DNA of 64,000 nucleotides from Phycicoccus duodecadis (GTDB lineage Bacteria; Actinomycetota; Actinomycetes; Actinomycetales; Dermatophilaceae), in contig NZ_PJNE01000001.1 in assembly GCF_002846495.1 (NCBI RefSeq), forward strand, positions 2,108,001-2,172,000. The letters are read 5' to 3'. Position 1 is the first letter of the stretch; each line of letters begins with the position of its first letter. Both the position numbers and the translations under genes were made by a program. Positions 47,101 to 55,310 of this stretch are shown one piece after another. The notes under the pieces are model-generated. The model was not told where the DNA came from. It was given only the letters and a program-made list of their open reading frames with translations, and ran no database searches.

Positions 47101-47299
47101 CCGGGAGGGAGGCGCCGGAGGTGCGGTCGACGACGACGATCTCGTCGGGCGCGAGGGTCTGCGCCAGGGCCGCCTCGAGGACCGGGGTGATGCCGGTGGG
47201 GTCGCGCCGGCTGACCACCACGGCGGTGACGTGCGGCGCCAGCGCCGTGGCCAGGGGGCCGGGGGCGCTGGCGACGGGGCGCGTCGGAGCCAGGGTCAT
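44174..47299 (-). CDS. Giant GT2-family membrane glycosyltransferase
   Basis: A 1041-residue protein. A GT2 domain (about 23-290) has HVTAVVVSRRDP, DEIVVVDRTS, LVWFLPAGAVPEPDALVRL and ADLDLGWRAQLSGRRVVVVP; the acidic metal site is weakly conserved. About a dozen membrane helices follow from residue 290 to 815, then an extracytoplasmic C-terminal domain and a last helix near 1015. This layout is found in actinobacteria beside whiB2 and DUF5719. It probably builds or modifies a cell-wall glycan. It begins 30 bases after the whiB stop, so the whiB promoter may drive all three genes. Donor and acceptor unknown. Confidence 0.8.
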   Translation of the reverse strand: MTLAPTRPVASAPGPLATALAPHVTAVVVSRRDPTGITPVLEAALAQTLAPDEIVVVDRTSGASLPGDLQEADDTTLATLVAAVRDRHGIPVTVVEADGRAPVRTALLRVVTAHAPSEDAVDLVWFLPAGAVPEPDALVRLVDAWRRSPSTGVLGPKHVDIDSPHRLRAVSIRTTRGGRLLPRPVPGEPDQGQYDALTDVLAVPLAGSLVERDLLLGLRGWESSFGDVAADLDLGWRAQLSGRRVVVVPSSRVRSGPGVAVATATNGARRRAARRVALARAPWWQAPFLTLWIAVTSVVAAVGLLLLKRPRAAAAELGALASLDPVRGLRARWRTRHRPVVRRHDLGMLFEARRSVLTGWGDSVHHALVPPQAPIGDQAADLNPRSWFVKVVRHPGIVAVLLALAVTVAAGRSLGLGVVTGIGRGLSGGELVGSRADAGALWHAWRDGWSGSGLGGPDAAGPHSVLLAGPAWVVDHLPLLPAPTSPGGLVVALLVLLAMPLAAASAYLGLRVVAARRWVRTLGAVAWACSGPGAAAVAQGRLGAVVALLLLPAAAAGLWLVAARRSTATSAFATALGVTVLGTFAPVLAALAVVLALVLALVRRRARVHALVVALVPAAVLAPWLLHDGPAGWPALVAGVGLAQWGGSAPAPWRLALLDTGGTGAPVVWSMLPLVVVGVAGLVRGRRWRGAPATLAVLLPVLLALALVAPRVRLGTVPSGVEGAGQAITPWAGTLLLPVVLVLVLSAAHALDALPVVARGRARTVALRVAAGLAVVAVAATAGGVVVGTLGTSLSAWRDPRPAVAVDQAQGAFATRALFVVPGDAGAAYRFVGREDADLVRPFPRPSRAGGAVAGSVTRLLGAAPGSASLISSAATDLLAVRGDQVPEVVRRLDATEGLQSISPRDGWRLWRLSPVGEGTDSLVAPPRLRMETPTESLLVETDGAHAATDTTIDAPAGSTLVVAEPAGWAREAVVAVDDVPLRAVAGAATPTYALPPGPGRLTISLVDPDRWWHLGQGLALAVLCFLAVPFGRRETRVGPR

Positions 47300-47329
47300 A
47301 CGCGAGTGCGCGGCGGGGAGGGCGAGCCC

Positions 47330-47605
47330 TCAGACCGCGCGCTTCTTCAGCTTCCGGCGCTCGCGCTCGGACAGGCCGCCCCAGATGCCGAAGCGCTCGT
47401 CGTTGGCCAGCGCGTACTCGAGGCACTCGGAGCGGACCTCGCACCCGACGCAGACCTTCTTGGCCTCGCGGGTGGAGCCGCCCTTCTCGGGGAAGAACGC
47501 CTCGGGGTCGGTCTGCGCGCACAGCGAGCGCTCCTGCCAGGAGAGAGCACCCTCCTCCGGCTCGACGTCGCCGATCAGTCCCTCGACCAGGTACAGCTCT
47601 TGCAT
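47330..47605 (-). CDS. whiB2: WhiB-family iron-sulfur regulator, WhiB2/WhmD type
   Basis: A 91-residue redox-sensitive transcription factor. Cysteines at 29, 52, 55 and 61 (SLCAQ ... VCVGCEVRSEC) ligate a [4Fe-4S] cluster; GIWGG at 73-77 and the basic RERRKLKKRA tail complete the family. In mycobacteria WhiB2 controls septation and is essential; the same neighbours (fbiA, fbiB divergent; manB block) support orthology. The ATG at 47605 is fixed by a strong AGGAGG six bases upstream; the in-frame ATG at 47659 lies in the leader. It has a clear sigma-70-type promoter and a leader of roughly 55 bases, unlike the leaderless genes nearby. Confidence 0.93.
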   Translation of the reverse strand: MQELYLVEGLIGDVEPEEGALSWQERSLCAQTDPEAFFPEKGGSTREAKKVCVGCEVRSECLEYALANDERFGIWGGLSERERRKLKKRAV

Positions 47606-47666
47606 GTGTCCTCCTCGACCCTCGACCCTCGCGCTCCGGGCGGTCCCTCCGGAGTACATGCATGGA

Positions 47667-47696
47667 ATTACACGCGTGTCATGCCGCGCTCGTCAA
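47667..47696 (-). promoter_or_regulatory. whiB2 promoter
   Basis: -35 TTGACG (47696-47691), 18-base spacer, -10 TGTAAT (47672-47667). It is the best -35/-10 pair seen in the window. Transcription would start near 47,660. Confidence 0.65.
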
Positions 47697-47784
47697 GCCG
47701 GTTGGTGTTATTGGCTCGATTTTCTCCTGTCGGCGGCCCGTGGTAGGGGCGGTCGGGGTGGCTCCGGTCGGCGCGACGGCGCCG

Positions 47785-47860
47785 ACCTGCAACAACTCCG
47801 CACGTGCGGACCTGCGGCTGGCGGCCGCGGCATCCGACCGCAACAACCCCGCACGTGCCG
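47785..47860. repeat. Paired CACGTG palindrome element, copy C
   Basis: CACGTG at 47801-47806 and 47852-47857, again 51 bases apart, each preceded by a TGCAACAAC/CGCAACAAC block. It lies in the 343-base divergent gap between whiB2 and cofD, about 100 bases upstream of the whiB2 -35 and 90 upstream of cofD. Apart from this element and the whiB2 promoter, nothing else was seen in the gap. Confidence 0.75.
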
Positions 47861-47948
47861 AGGCCGTGCGGGCGGGCGGCCATCCGGCCACCGGACGCCC
47901 CCGCTCCCGGATGCCGCGCCGCCGCCCCGGGCTGACAGACTGCGCTCC

Positions 47949-48923
47949 ATGCGCATCACCGCTCTCGCGGGGGGTGTCGGCGGTGCCCGGTTCGTGCGGG
48001 GGCTGCGGCACCACCTCGACACCACGGGCCACCGCGACGCCGAGATCACCGTCATCGCGAACACCGGCGACGACATCACCCTCTTCGGCCTGCGGGTCTG
48101 CCCCGACCTCGACACGCTGCTCTACACCCTGGGTGGCGGCATCGACGAGAGCCAGGGCTGGGGCCGGGCCGACGAGTCGCACGCCGTGCAGGGCGAGCTC
48201 GCCGCGTACGGCGCCCTCCCCCAGTGGTTCGCCCTCGGCGACCGCGACTTCGGCACCCACATCGTCCGCTCGCAGTGGCTCGGCCAGGGGCTTTCGCTCT
48301 CGCAGGTCACCGAGCGGCTGGCGCAGCGCTGGCAGCTGCCGGAGCGCGGCATCCGACTGCTGCCGATGACCGACACCCCGGTCGAGACCCACGTCGTGGT
48401 CGACGACGGCGAGGGCGGCGAGCGCGCCATCCACTTCCAGGAGTGGTGGGTCCGCCACCAGGCCTCGCTGCCGGCCACCCGCTTCGTCGTCGCCGGGCTG
48501 GATGCCGCGGGCCCGGCGCCGGGCGTGCTCGACGCCATCCGGCAGGCCGACGTCGTGGTGCTGCCGCCGAGCAACCCGGTCGTCTCGATCGGCATCGTGC
48601 TGGGCGTCCCCGGCGTGCGCGACGCGCTGCGCGGGACCACCGCCCCCGTCGTCGGGGTCTCGCCGCTGATCTCCGGCCGGCCGGTGCGGGGGCACGCCGA
48701 CGCCTGCCTGGCCGCCATCGGGGTGCCGTCGACGGCCGAGGCCGTGGGTGGCCTCTACGAGGACTTCCTCGACGCGTGGCTGGTCGACCCGGCGGATGCC
48801 GGCACGCGGCTGGCGCGGGCCCGGGTCGAGGCGTTCGACGGGCCGCTGCTGATGAGCGACGTCGAGGCCACCGCCGGCATCGCGGCACACCTGCTGCGCC
48901 TGGCCGAGCCCGCCCGGGCATGA
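47949..48923 (+). CDS. cofD: Phospholactate/PEP transferase CofD (FbiA), F420 biosynthesis
   Basis: A 324-residue 2-phospho-L-lactate (or phosphoenolpyruvate) transferase that joins activated lactate/PEP-GDP to the deazaflavin Fo, giving F420-0 or its dehydro form. [17 protein letters not shown] is the nucleotide-binding start; [31 protein letters not shown], and [13 protein letters not shown] are signature blocks. ATG 47949 starts the family homology; CAGACT lies 7 bases upstream as a weak leaderless-type -10. It is coupled to cofE by ATGA. Order whiB2-cofD-cofE equals whiB2-fbiA-fbiB of mycobacteria. Confidence 0.94.
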   Translation: MRITALAGGVGGARFVRGLRHHLDTTGHRDAEITVIANTGDDITLFGLRVCPDLDTLLYTLGGGIDESQGWGRADESHAVQGELAAYGALPQWFALGDRDFGTHIVRSQWLGQGLSLSQVTERLAQRWQLPERGIRLLPMTDTPVETHVVVDDGEGGERAIHFQEWWVRHQASLPATRFVVAGLDAAGPAPGVLDAIRQADVVVLPPSNPVVSIGIVLGVPGVRDALRGTTAPVVGVSPLISGRPVRGHADACLAAIGVPSTAEAVGGLYEDFLDAWLVDPADAGTRLARARVEAFDGPLLMSDVEATAGIAAHLLRLAEPARA

Positions 48924-50053
48924 GCGCGGCGTCGCCCCAGGGGTCGCCCGGCGCGGCGTCCCCGGCCGTCGAGCTGCGGCCGCTGCGCGGGTTGCCCGAG
49001 GTGACCGCCGGGGCCGACCTGCCCGCGCTGCTGCTGGCGGCCCTGGCGGCCGACGGGCTGCACCTGGCGCCCGGCGACTGCCTGGTGGTGTCGAGCAAGG
49101 TGGTCTCGAAGGCGCTGGGGCTCACCTGGGCCGGCGACCGGGCCGGTGCGGTCGCGGCACACACGGTGCGGGTCGTAGCCGAGCGCGAGGGGTCGGGCGG
49201 CCCCACCCGGGTCGTCGAGGCCACGGCCGGGCCGGTGATGGCGGCGGCCGGCGTCGACGCCTCGAACACCGGGCCGACCGGGGCGGTGCTGCTCCTGCCC
49301 GAGGACCCCGACGGCGAGGCGCTGGCCCTGCGGGCGGTGCTGCTGGCCGCGGCCGGGCTGGGGCCGGAGGCCGCGGTCGGGGTCGTGCTGTCCGACACCG
49401 CCGGGCGGCCGTGGCGGGCGGGGCAGACCGACTTCGCGCTGGGCGCGGCCGGGCTGGCGGTGCTCGACGACCTGCGCGGCGGCGTGGACGCCGACGGCCG
49501 CGAGCTGGCCGTCACCGCGCGCGCGGTGGCCGACGAGGTGGCCGCCGCCGCCGACCTCGTGAAGGGCAAGGCCGACGGCGTGCCGGCGGCGCTGGTGCGC
49601 GGGCTGCCCCGCGCCTGGTTCACGGGTGCGGGCGACGGCGTGGGCGAGGGCGGCGGCGCGGGCCAGGGTGCGGGTGCCGCCGGCGGAGCGCGGGCGCTGG
49701 TGCGCACCGGCCCCGGCGACTGGTTCGCGCGCGGCCCGGTCGAGACGCTCCGGGCGGTGCTGGGGGTCGAGCCCGGGTCGGCGGCCTCCGACGAGGTCGG
49801 GCTCCGCTCGGTCGCGCCCGAGGAGCTCGGGGTACGCGTCGGGCGGGTCGTGGCCCTGGCCCTGCGCGCGGTCGAGGAGGGCTCGGCCGACGTCGCGCTC
49901 GGCGCGGGCGCGGCCGAGGTCACCCTGGCCGCGCCCGACGACTACGACCTCGGCCGGCTGGTGGTGCGCTGTGAGGTGGCAGCGGCCTCCGAGGACCTCG
50001 CCGTCGAGATCGTCTCCCGCGCAGCGGGGTCCGTGAGCATCCGCCTGACGTGA
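48920..50053 (+). CDS. cofE: F420-0:gamma-glutamyl ligase CofE with short C-terminal extension
   Basis: A 377-residue ligase that adds glutamates to F420-0. The CofE domain spans about 18-230 with [50 protein letters not shown], and [19 protein letters not shown] Gly/Ala linker (about 232-250) leads to a 125-residue C-terminal module ([20 protein letters not shown] to VSIRLT). Mycobacterial FbiB has about 450 residues with an FMN-binding nitroreductase-like domain there; the module here is too short and lacks its motifs. Reduction of dehydro-F420-0 may thus need another protein. Start overlaps the cofD stop. Confidence 0.9.
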   Translation: MSAASPQGSPGAASPAVELRPLRGLPEVTAGADLPALLLAALAADGLHLAPGDCLVVSSKVVSKALGLTWAGDRAGAVAAHTVRVVAEREGSGGPTRVVEATAGPVMAAAGVDASNTGPTGAVLLLPEDPDGEALALRAVLLAAAGLGPEAAVGVVLSDTAGRPWRAGQTDFALGAAGLAVLDDLRGGVDADGRELAVTARAVADEVAAAADLVKGKADGVPAALVRGLPRAWFTGAGDGVGEGGGAGQGAGAAGGARALVRTGPGDWFARGPVETLRAVLGVEPGSAASDEVGLRSVAPEELGVRVGRVVALALRAVEEGSADVALGAGAAEVTLAAPDDYDLGRLVVRCEVAAASEDLAVEIVSRAAGSVSIRLT

Positions 50054-50072
50054 GGTGGCCGCCCCGCGTCGG

Positions 50073-51059
50073 TCACGACCCGATGATGGAGGACTGCGAG
50101 TACGGGTACAGCTGCACGACGAACGGCAGGCCCCCCAGCCACTGGACCTCGGTGTAGGTGCTCCAGGACCCGCAGTCGACGCCGCTCGGGATCGTCGCAG
50201 ACATGTCGACGACGTGCCCGACGTGGTGCTTGAGGCTGTCGAAGCTCCTGACCGAGCGCGCGGTCGCGACCGTGGGGCACGCCGGGTTGCTCGGCACCAG
50301 GAAGCCGCGGATGGCGTACGTGGAGGACCCGCTGCGCGGGAACGTGCGGACGGGGCACCCTGCACCCCCGCTGCCGTAGCAGTTGGTGATGTAGATGTCG
50401 GCGCGGGCGTCGACGGTGGTGGTTCCCGGCGGCGGGAGGTAGCGGAAGATCGGGACGACCCGGCGCCGGGTCACGTCACCGGCCGGGAAGAACGTCGACC
50501 CGTTGACCACCCGCGAGACGCCCAGGCGCTGCGTGGTCAGGGTGCCCGCGGTGTCGCCCACGAAACCGCTGTAGAGCGTGGCCCGGGCCGGCTCGGCGAA
50601 GTGGGAGTTGACGTAGACGCGGAGCCGGCACAGGTAGGTACCCGCCTCCGGCGCGACGAAGAGCAGCCGGTTGACCACGTGGTTGAGGCCGTCGCGGGCC
50701 AGGAGGTTGGTCCCGGTCCAGGACTCCTTGACGATCGTGCCGTCCGGCCGCTCGCAGGTGATCTTCTGGCCGAGCGCGTTGCGGTCGGGCGTGCCCTGGT
50801 AGGCCTTCGACTCGGCCCGCAGGAGCCGGGCCTCGTGCGCCTGGAGGGTCAGCGACAGGGTGGCCCGTACCTCCCCGGGGTTCCAGGACGGGCGCTCGGT
50901 CATCACCAGGCCACGCGGGGCGTAGGCCACGGCGACGTAGGCCTGGGCCACGGCCGTCTGCAGCACCAGGGCCACGGCGAGGCCGAGGACGACGGCCAGC
51001 CGCCGGCGGCCGGCCGCCGAGCGGCGCGGGGCCGTGTGGCGCGGGCTCGTACGGGTCAT
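50073..51059 (-). CDS. Exported protein of unknown function, coupled to a beta-propeller protein
   Basis: A 328-residue protein with an N-terminal basic stretch and hydrophobic helix (about 20-40) ending AQAYVAVAYA, so exported or anchored. The mature part is beta-rich with four or more cysteines (KITCERPDG, TYLCRLRVY, ITNCYGSGGAGCPV, VDCGSW) that could form disulfides outside the cell, and a short aromatic C-terminus (VQLYPYSQSSIIGS). I do not recognise a family. The ATG overlaps the stop of the propeller gene (ATGA), so the two are made together and may form one surface complex. Confidence 0.7.
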   Translation of the reverse strand: MTRTSPRHTAPRRSAAGRRRLAVVLGLAVALVLQTAVAQAYVAVAYAPRGLVMTERPSWNPGEVRATLSLTLQAHEARLLRAESKAYQGTPDRNALGQKITCERPDGTIVKESWTGTNLLARDGLNHVVNRLLFVAPEAGTYLCRLRVYVNSHFAEPARATLYSGFVGDTAGTLTTQRLGVSRVVNGSTFFPAGDVTRRRVVPIFRYLPPPGTTTVDARADIYITNCYGSGGAGCPVRTFPRSGSSTYAIRGFLVPSNPACPTVATARSVRSFDSLKHHVGHVVDMSATIPSGVDCGSWSTYTEVQWLGGLPFVVQLYPYSQSSIIGS

Positions 51060-52531
51060 GTGATCGTCTCCATCCCGTTCCAGCCGGATCCGACCTGGAC
51101 CCCGCTGCGCACTCCGCCGCCGACGCGGCCCCGGTAGAACCAGAGCGAGCCGTCGGACCGCCGCGCGTAGAGGTCGCCCAGGCCGTCGCGGTCGAGGTCG
51201 CCCGGTGACGTCAGCCAGGTCATGCCCTGCCATCCGCACCCGACCTTGGTCGAGCGCCCGAGGGTGACCGCCGTCGTGGTCCGGTAGGCGTAGAGGCATC
51301 CGTCGCGGGCGCTGACGCCGACCGTGTCGCCCCGGCGGTCGCCGTCGAGGTCGCCCATCCCGATGATCCACGCCATGCCGTTCCACCCGGTGCCGACCTG
51401 ACGGTCGTACCGCAGGCCGCCCGTCGGGGTGAACGAGTACAGGTGCAGGGTGCCGTCGGAGCGTCGGGCGAGCAGCTCGGCCTGGCCGTCGAGGTCCATG
51501 TCGGCCGGCGTGGCCAGGGCGGTCATCGACTGCCACCCCGACCCGACCTGCCGCCGGGGGGCGAAGGTGGCGCGCCCCTGCCCCGCGAAGAGCCACAGGG
51601 CTCCGGCCTCGTCGCGGGCCACGAGGTCGGTGCGCCGGTCGCCGCTCACGTCGCCCGGGCTGCCCACCCAGGAGTACTCGTCCCAGCCGGACCCCGCCCG
51701 GGAGCCGGAGGAGACACGGCCGTTGCCGCGCCCGGGGTACATCCACAGGTCGCCGCCGGTGGTGGTGCCGAGGAGGTCGACCAGGCCGTCGCCCGTCCAG
51801 TCGCCCCGGACGCCGGAGACCGGGTCGGGCTCGCATCGGTAGGCGTGGACGTCGTCGATCTCGACGTGGCTGGTGGACCCCGGGACATCGGTCACGAGGT
51901 CGACGTAGACGTCGACGAGGTCGTAGGCGTTGACCGAGGTGGCGTCGCGGACGATCGTGCGCCACTCGGCCGAGGGGGCCAGGGCCTCACTACCGTCGTT
52001 GATGAAGAGGCCGGCCTCGCCCGGCTCGAAGGTGCCGCGGTAGGTGAGGGAGACGAAGAGGCCACCGGGGTCGACGGGCGAGTAGAGAGGGTTGACGACG
52101 TTGTCGGTACGGCCCTCGGGCGCGGCGGTCGTCATGGCGACGTTGGACCCCTCCGGTGCGTCGCCGTCCTCGGGGGCGCCGACCGTCCATCCCTCGGAGT
52201 ACTCGGGGTTCGGCACGTCGCCGCTCTCGAAGCCCTCGACGGCGTAGGTGGTGGTGACGAACTGGCCTGCCGGACAGGTGGCGTCGATCGCCGGCGGCGT
52301 GACCCGGGCCACCGTGCCCTCGCGCTGGACCGTGCTGCCGGTGGAGCGCTGGGCCTTCGGGGACTCCGGCGACGTCGGCTTGGGGAAGACCGGCCCGGGT
52401 CGCTGCAGGGGGACCGCCGGGGCCGGGCGGGTGTCGGACGCCACCTCGCCCCGTGCGGGGCCGGCCCACACCGCGGCGCTCACGGCCACCAGGACGGCGG
52501 CCACGGCGCGTGCGGACCACGATGTCGACAT
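51056..52531 (-). CDS. Exported FG-GAP/VCBS beta-propeller protein
   Basis: A 491-residue exported protein. Signal peptide about 1-27 (cleavage near WAGPARG). Residues 95-235 form a beta-sandwich-like region (VEGFESGDVPNPEYSEGWTV). From 240 to the end are five propeller blades of about 50 residues, each with a calcium-type loop (DWTGDGLVD, DVSGDRRTD, DMDLDGQAE, DLDGDRRGD, DLDRDGLGD) and a GSGW-x-x-M strand. Similar propellers occur in tachylectin-like and peptidase-associated surface proteins. TACGGT near 52,581 and GGGGAGGA upstream of ATG 52531 support expression as the first gene of a two-gene unit. Ligand unknown. Confidence 0.82.
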   Translation of the reverse strand: MSTSWSARAVAAVLVAVSAAVWAGPARGEVASDTRPAPAVPLQRPGPVFPKPTSPESPKAQRSTGSTVQREGTVARVTPPAIDATCPAGQFVTTTYAVEGFESGDVPNPEYSEGWTVGAPEDGDAPEGSNVAMTTAAPEGRTDNVVNPLYSPVDPGGLFVSLTYRGTFEPGEAGLFINDGSEALAPSAEWRTIVRDATSVNAYDLVDVYVDLVTDVPGSTSHVEIDDVHAYRCEPDPVSGVRGDWTGDGLVDLLGTTTGGDLWMYPGRGNGRVSSGSRAGSGWDEYSWVGSPGDVSGDRRTDLVARDEAGALWLFAGQGRATFAPRRQVGSGWQSMTALATPADMDLDGQAELLARRSDGTLHLYSFTPTGGLRYDRQVGTGWNGMAWIIGMGDLDGDRRGDTVGVSARDGCLYAYRTTTAVTLGRSTKVGCGWQGMTWLTSPGDLDRDGLGDLYARRSDGSLWFYRGRVGGGVRSGVQVGSGWNGMETIT

Positions 52532-52634
52532 CGGTTCGGCGTTCCTCCCCGCCTCCGACCCCCGGAGGCCCGCAGACCGTAACACGTCCCGCGCGGGCGC
52601 CTGCGGAACGCCGAGGCCCCGCCCCCGCGCCGGG

Positions 52635-53573
52635 TCAGCGGCCGCGGGTCGGGAGGTGCGTGGGCAGCGTCATCCGCGGGCCGCGGCGCGGCCGGTGGTG
52701 CCCGGCCAGCTCGAGCAGCCGCTGCACCCGGTAGCGGTGCCCCGCCCACGGCACCAGCAGCTCGGCCAGCGCGTCGTCGTCCTGCGGGGTGCCGGTGAGC
52801 GCCCAGGTCATGTCCTTGGCCACGTGGTAGTCGCCGAAGCTCACCTCGTCGGGCAGCCCGAGCGCGCGCTGGGCGACCTCGGCCCAGGTCCAGCGGCCCA
52901 CCCCGGGCAACGCCGTGAGGCGCGCGTGCGCGGCGTCGCGCGGCAGCCGGGCGCACTCCTCGAGCCGCCCGGCGTAGCGCACCGCCGCCACCACCGTGCG
53001 CGAGCGCTGCGGGTCGACCCCGGCCGCCAGCCACTCCCACGACGGCACCGCGGCCCACCCCGCGGGCGTCGGCGGCACGGCCATCCCGAGGCCCTCCCCC
53101 GGCCCGGGCGCGGGCTCGCCGAAACGCCGCACCAGGCGGCGGTACCCCGCGAAGGCCTCCTTGCCGGTGACCTTCTGCTCGATGATCGACGGCACCAGGT
53201 TCTGCACGACCAGCCCCGAGCGCGGCACCCGCCAGTGCGGCCGGACGCGCCACGCCTCGGCGACGAGGGGATGCCGCGAGGCGTCGAAGCCCGAAGGGTC
53301 GTCGTGCTCGCCGAGCAGGGCCGGCACCTGCTCGAGCATCCAGGCCGCCCCGCTCCCCCACGCCTGCGCCAGGACCTCGGGCCCGACGCCGCCGGGCGCC
53401 GTCAACCGCAGCGTGACCGGGCCGTCGGGGGTGCGCCAGGCGAACCACCACCCGGCGTCGTCACGGCGGCTCGTGGGGTCGCCCGCGCCCCGGCGGAAGA
53501 TCGAGACCTGCGCCCCGAGCGGCACCGGGCGCGAGGCCCGGACCGTGCGCTCGGCGGCCGGCAGCGGGCTCAC
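52635..53573 (-). CDS. AlkA-type DNA-3-methyladenine glycosylase
   Basis: A 312-residue HhH-GPD base-excision DNA glycosylase. NLVPSIIEQKVTGKEAF lies near 125-141. The helix-hairpin-helix is LPGVGRW at 222-228 and the catalytic aspartate is D248 in FGDYHVAKD. No iron-sulfur cysteine loop follows, as expected for AlkA. It removes alkylated purines. GTG start at 53573, overlapping the upstream methyltransferase stop by four bases. It is the last gene of the glycan operon, which is an odd place for a repair gene; read-through expression is likely incidental. Confidence 0.85.
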   Translation of the reverse strand: MSPLPAAERTVRASRPVPLGAQVSIFRRGAGDPTSRRDDAGWWFAWRTPDGPVTLRLTAPGGVGPEVLAQAWGSGAAWMLEQVPALLGEHDDPSGFDASRHPLVAEAWRVRPHWRVPRSGLVVQNLVPSIIEQKVTGKEAFAGYRRLVRRFGEPAPGPGEGLGMAVPPTPAGWAAVPSWEWLAAGVDPQRSRTVVAAVRYAGRLEECARLPRDAAHARLTALPGVGRWTWAEVAQRALGLPDEVSFGDYHVAKDMTWALTGTPQDDDALAELLVPWAGHRYRVQRLLELAGHHRPRRGPRMTLPTHLPTRGR

Positions 53574-54376
53574 CCCACGTGGCGCGGCGCGACCCTCAGG
53601 GGTGGGCCGGCCGGGCGCGCCTCGCCCTTGAAGGCCGCCCAGACGTACGTGGGCACCAGCGGCAGGGCGGCGGCCAGGGCCGGCTCGGGGATGCGGGCCG
53701 CCCACGCCGGCACGGTGTCGCCGGCCGCGAAGGCCCCGGGGTCGGCCAGCACCGGGAGGGTGTAGTCCCAGACGTCGTAGGCCGCGAAGAGGCGCCGCAG
53801 CCCGGCCGGGGTGTAGTAGCGCTCGTAGTAGTGCTCGCCCTTGCCGGCGGCCCTCAGGTACCGGTCGGCCGCGGCCCGGGGCAGCCACGACAGGAACGGC
53901 AGCCGGTGGTGCGGCTCGATGACCTGCCAGCGGTGCCCGATGCCGAGGTACAGCAGCCCACCGGGGCGCAGCACGCGGTGGATGTCGGCCACGACGGCCT
54001 CGGGGTCGACGACGTGCTCGTAGATGTGGTTGAGCACCGCGACGTCGACGGTGCCGTCGTCGAAGGGCAGGTCCTCGCCGCGCGCCAGGCGGAAGTCGAC
54101 CCGCTCGCCGAAGCGCGCGCGGGCCTTGGCCAGCCCCGGCTCGTCGATGTCGACGCCGCTGGTGGTGGCCCCGGCCAGGGCGAGCTCGTCGGCGATGAAC
54201 CCGGCCGAGCAGCCGACGTCGACGGCGCGCAGCCCGGCCAGCGACGGCACCCCGAGGGCGTGCTGTACGACGGCGACGATCTTGGCGGCCTTCTGGCGGC
54301 GCCCCTGCTCGTCGAGCATCTTGGCCATGGTCTCGGAGTAGGCGAGCTGCTCCTCGCGGTCCTGGGGCTCGCTCAC
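53570..54376 (-). CDS. Class I SAM-dependent methyltransferase
   Basis: A 268-residue methyltransferase (Methyltransf_11 type). Motif I AVDVGCSAGFIADELA is at 51-66, the acidic motif II GVDIDEPGLAKA follows, then LNHIYEHVVDPEAVV and IHRVLRPGGLLYLGIGHRW. HHRLPFLSWLP and the YTPAGLRRLF region are typical of glycan- or lipid-modifying members. GTG start at 54376 shares GTGA with the stop of the membrane protein upstream. It probably methylates an intermediate handled by the operon's glycosyltransferases. Confidence 0.83.
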   Translation of the reverse strand: MSEPQDREEQLAYSETMAKMLDEQGRRQKAAKIVAVVQHALGVPSLAGLRAVDVGCSAGFIADELALAGATTSGVDIDEPGLAKARARFGERVDFRLARGEDLPFDDGTVDVAVLNHIYEHVVDPEAVVADIHRVLRPGGLLYLGIGHRWQVIEPHHRLPFLSWLPRAAADRYLRAAGKGEHYYERYYTPAGLRRLFAAYDVWDYTLPVLADPGAFAAGDTVPAWAARIPEPALAAALPLVPTYVWAAFKGEARPAGPPLRVAPRHVG

Positions 54377-55308
54377 GCCTCTGATCCTAGGAGGTGGTGC
54401 CGACGGCCCCAGGCCCAGCCGCCGCCGGCCACCAGCAGGTCGGCCACGACAGCCAGGAAGCGCGCCACGACGACCACGGCGGTGGCGGCCGACAGCGGCA
54501 TGAACGTGACCAGGAGCAGACCCAGCACGCCGTCGCGCACCCCGACACCGGCGGGCACGATGATCGAGAACTGCCCGGCGGCCGAGGCCAGGGCGAAGCC
54601 GCAGACCGCCGCGATGGCCAGGTCGGCCACGCCGGCCCCGGGCTGCAGGGCCCGCACCAGCACGGCCACCCCGAGCCCGGTCGACACCCACGCGGCGGTG
54701 AACCAGGCGCAGGTGACGAGCACGGCCCGCCCGTGCAGCTCGTGCTCGAGGGGCTCGCGGCGCAGCATCCGCAGGCCGAGCGCGACGACGGCGTTGAGGA
54801 TGCGCGGCCAGAGCATCACGGCCCCGATGACGACGGCCGCCACCACGACCCACGCGGTGGCGCTCGAGCTGCCGCGCGCCAGCAGCCGGGGCAGCGCGAC
54901 GGCGCCGAGCAGGCTGCCACAGAGCACCGCCAGCCCGATGGACAGCAGCCCCGCGACCGCCATCCGCCGCCGCGGGATGCGCAGGCGCGTCCCCATCTCG
55001 GCCTGGGCCAGCACCGTCCACACCGACCCCGGCACGTACTTGCCGAGCTGGCCGACGAAGAAGATGCTGGCGGCCGCGGGCAGCGGCACGGGGCTGCCGA
55101 GCTCGGCCAGGAGCACGCGCCAGCCGAGCAGCGTCAGCAGCGGCGCCCCCACGGTGAGGACGAACGCCAGCAGCAGCGCCGGCCAGGCGAGGCGCCCCAG
55201 CTCGCCGGAGACCTCGGACCAGTTGCGGGCCAGCGCCCAGGCGACGGCGCCCAGGATGACGACGAGCAGCCCCAGCCGGACGAGGTTCACCACGCGCGAG
55301 CGGGTCAC
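54373..55308 (-). CDS. Lysylphosphatidylglycerol synthase-like transmembrane protein (UPF0104/AglD C-terminal type)
   Basis: A 311-residue integral membrane protein with about eight helices. GQLGKYVPGSVWTVLAQAEM and the late AGQFSIIVPAGVGVRDGVLG are the conserved blocks of the LPG_synthase_TM family. Stand-alone members of this family commonly accompany GT2 and GT4 genes and are thought to handle polyprenyl-linked sugars. GTG start at 55308, two bases before the end of the preceding gene's stop; the stop overlaps the methyltransferase start. Part of the 58.3-52.6 kb operon. Confidence 0.82.
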   Translation of the reverse strand: MTRSRVVNLVRLGLLVVILGAVAWALARNWSEVSGELGRLAWPALLLAFVLTVGAPLLTLLGWRVLLAELGSPVPLPAAASIFFVGQLGKYVPGSVWTVLAQAEMGTRLRIPRRRMAVAGLLSIGLAVLCGSLLGAVALPRLLARGSSSATAWVVVAAVVIGAVMLWPRILNAVVALGLRMLRREPLEHELHGRAVLVTCAWFTAAWVSTGLGVAVLVRALQPGAGVADLAIAAVCGFALASAAGQFSIIVPAGVGVRDGVLGLLLVTFMPLSAATAVVVVARFLAVVADLLVAGGGWAWGRRHHLLGSEA

Positions 55309-55310
55309 GG

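Noticed and set aside
44087..47746. 1219-codon plus-strand open frame
   Set aside because: Antisense of the giant GT2 gene and whiB2; composition is Gly/Arg/Gln-rich with no family motif.
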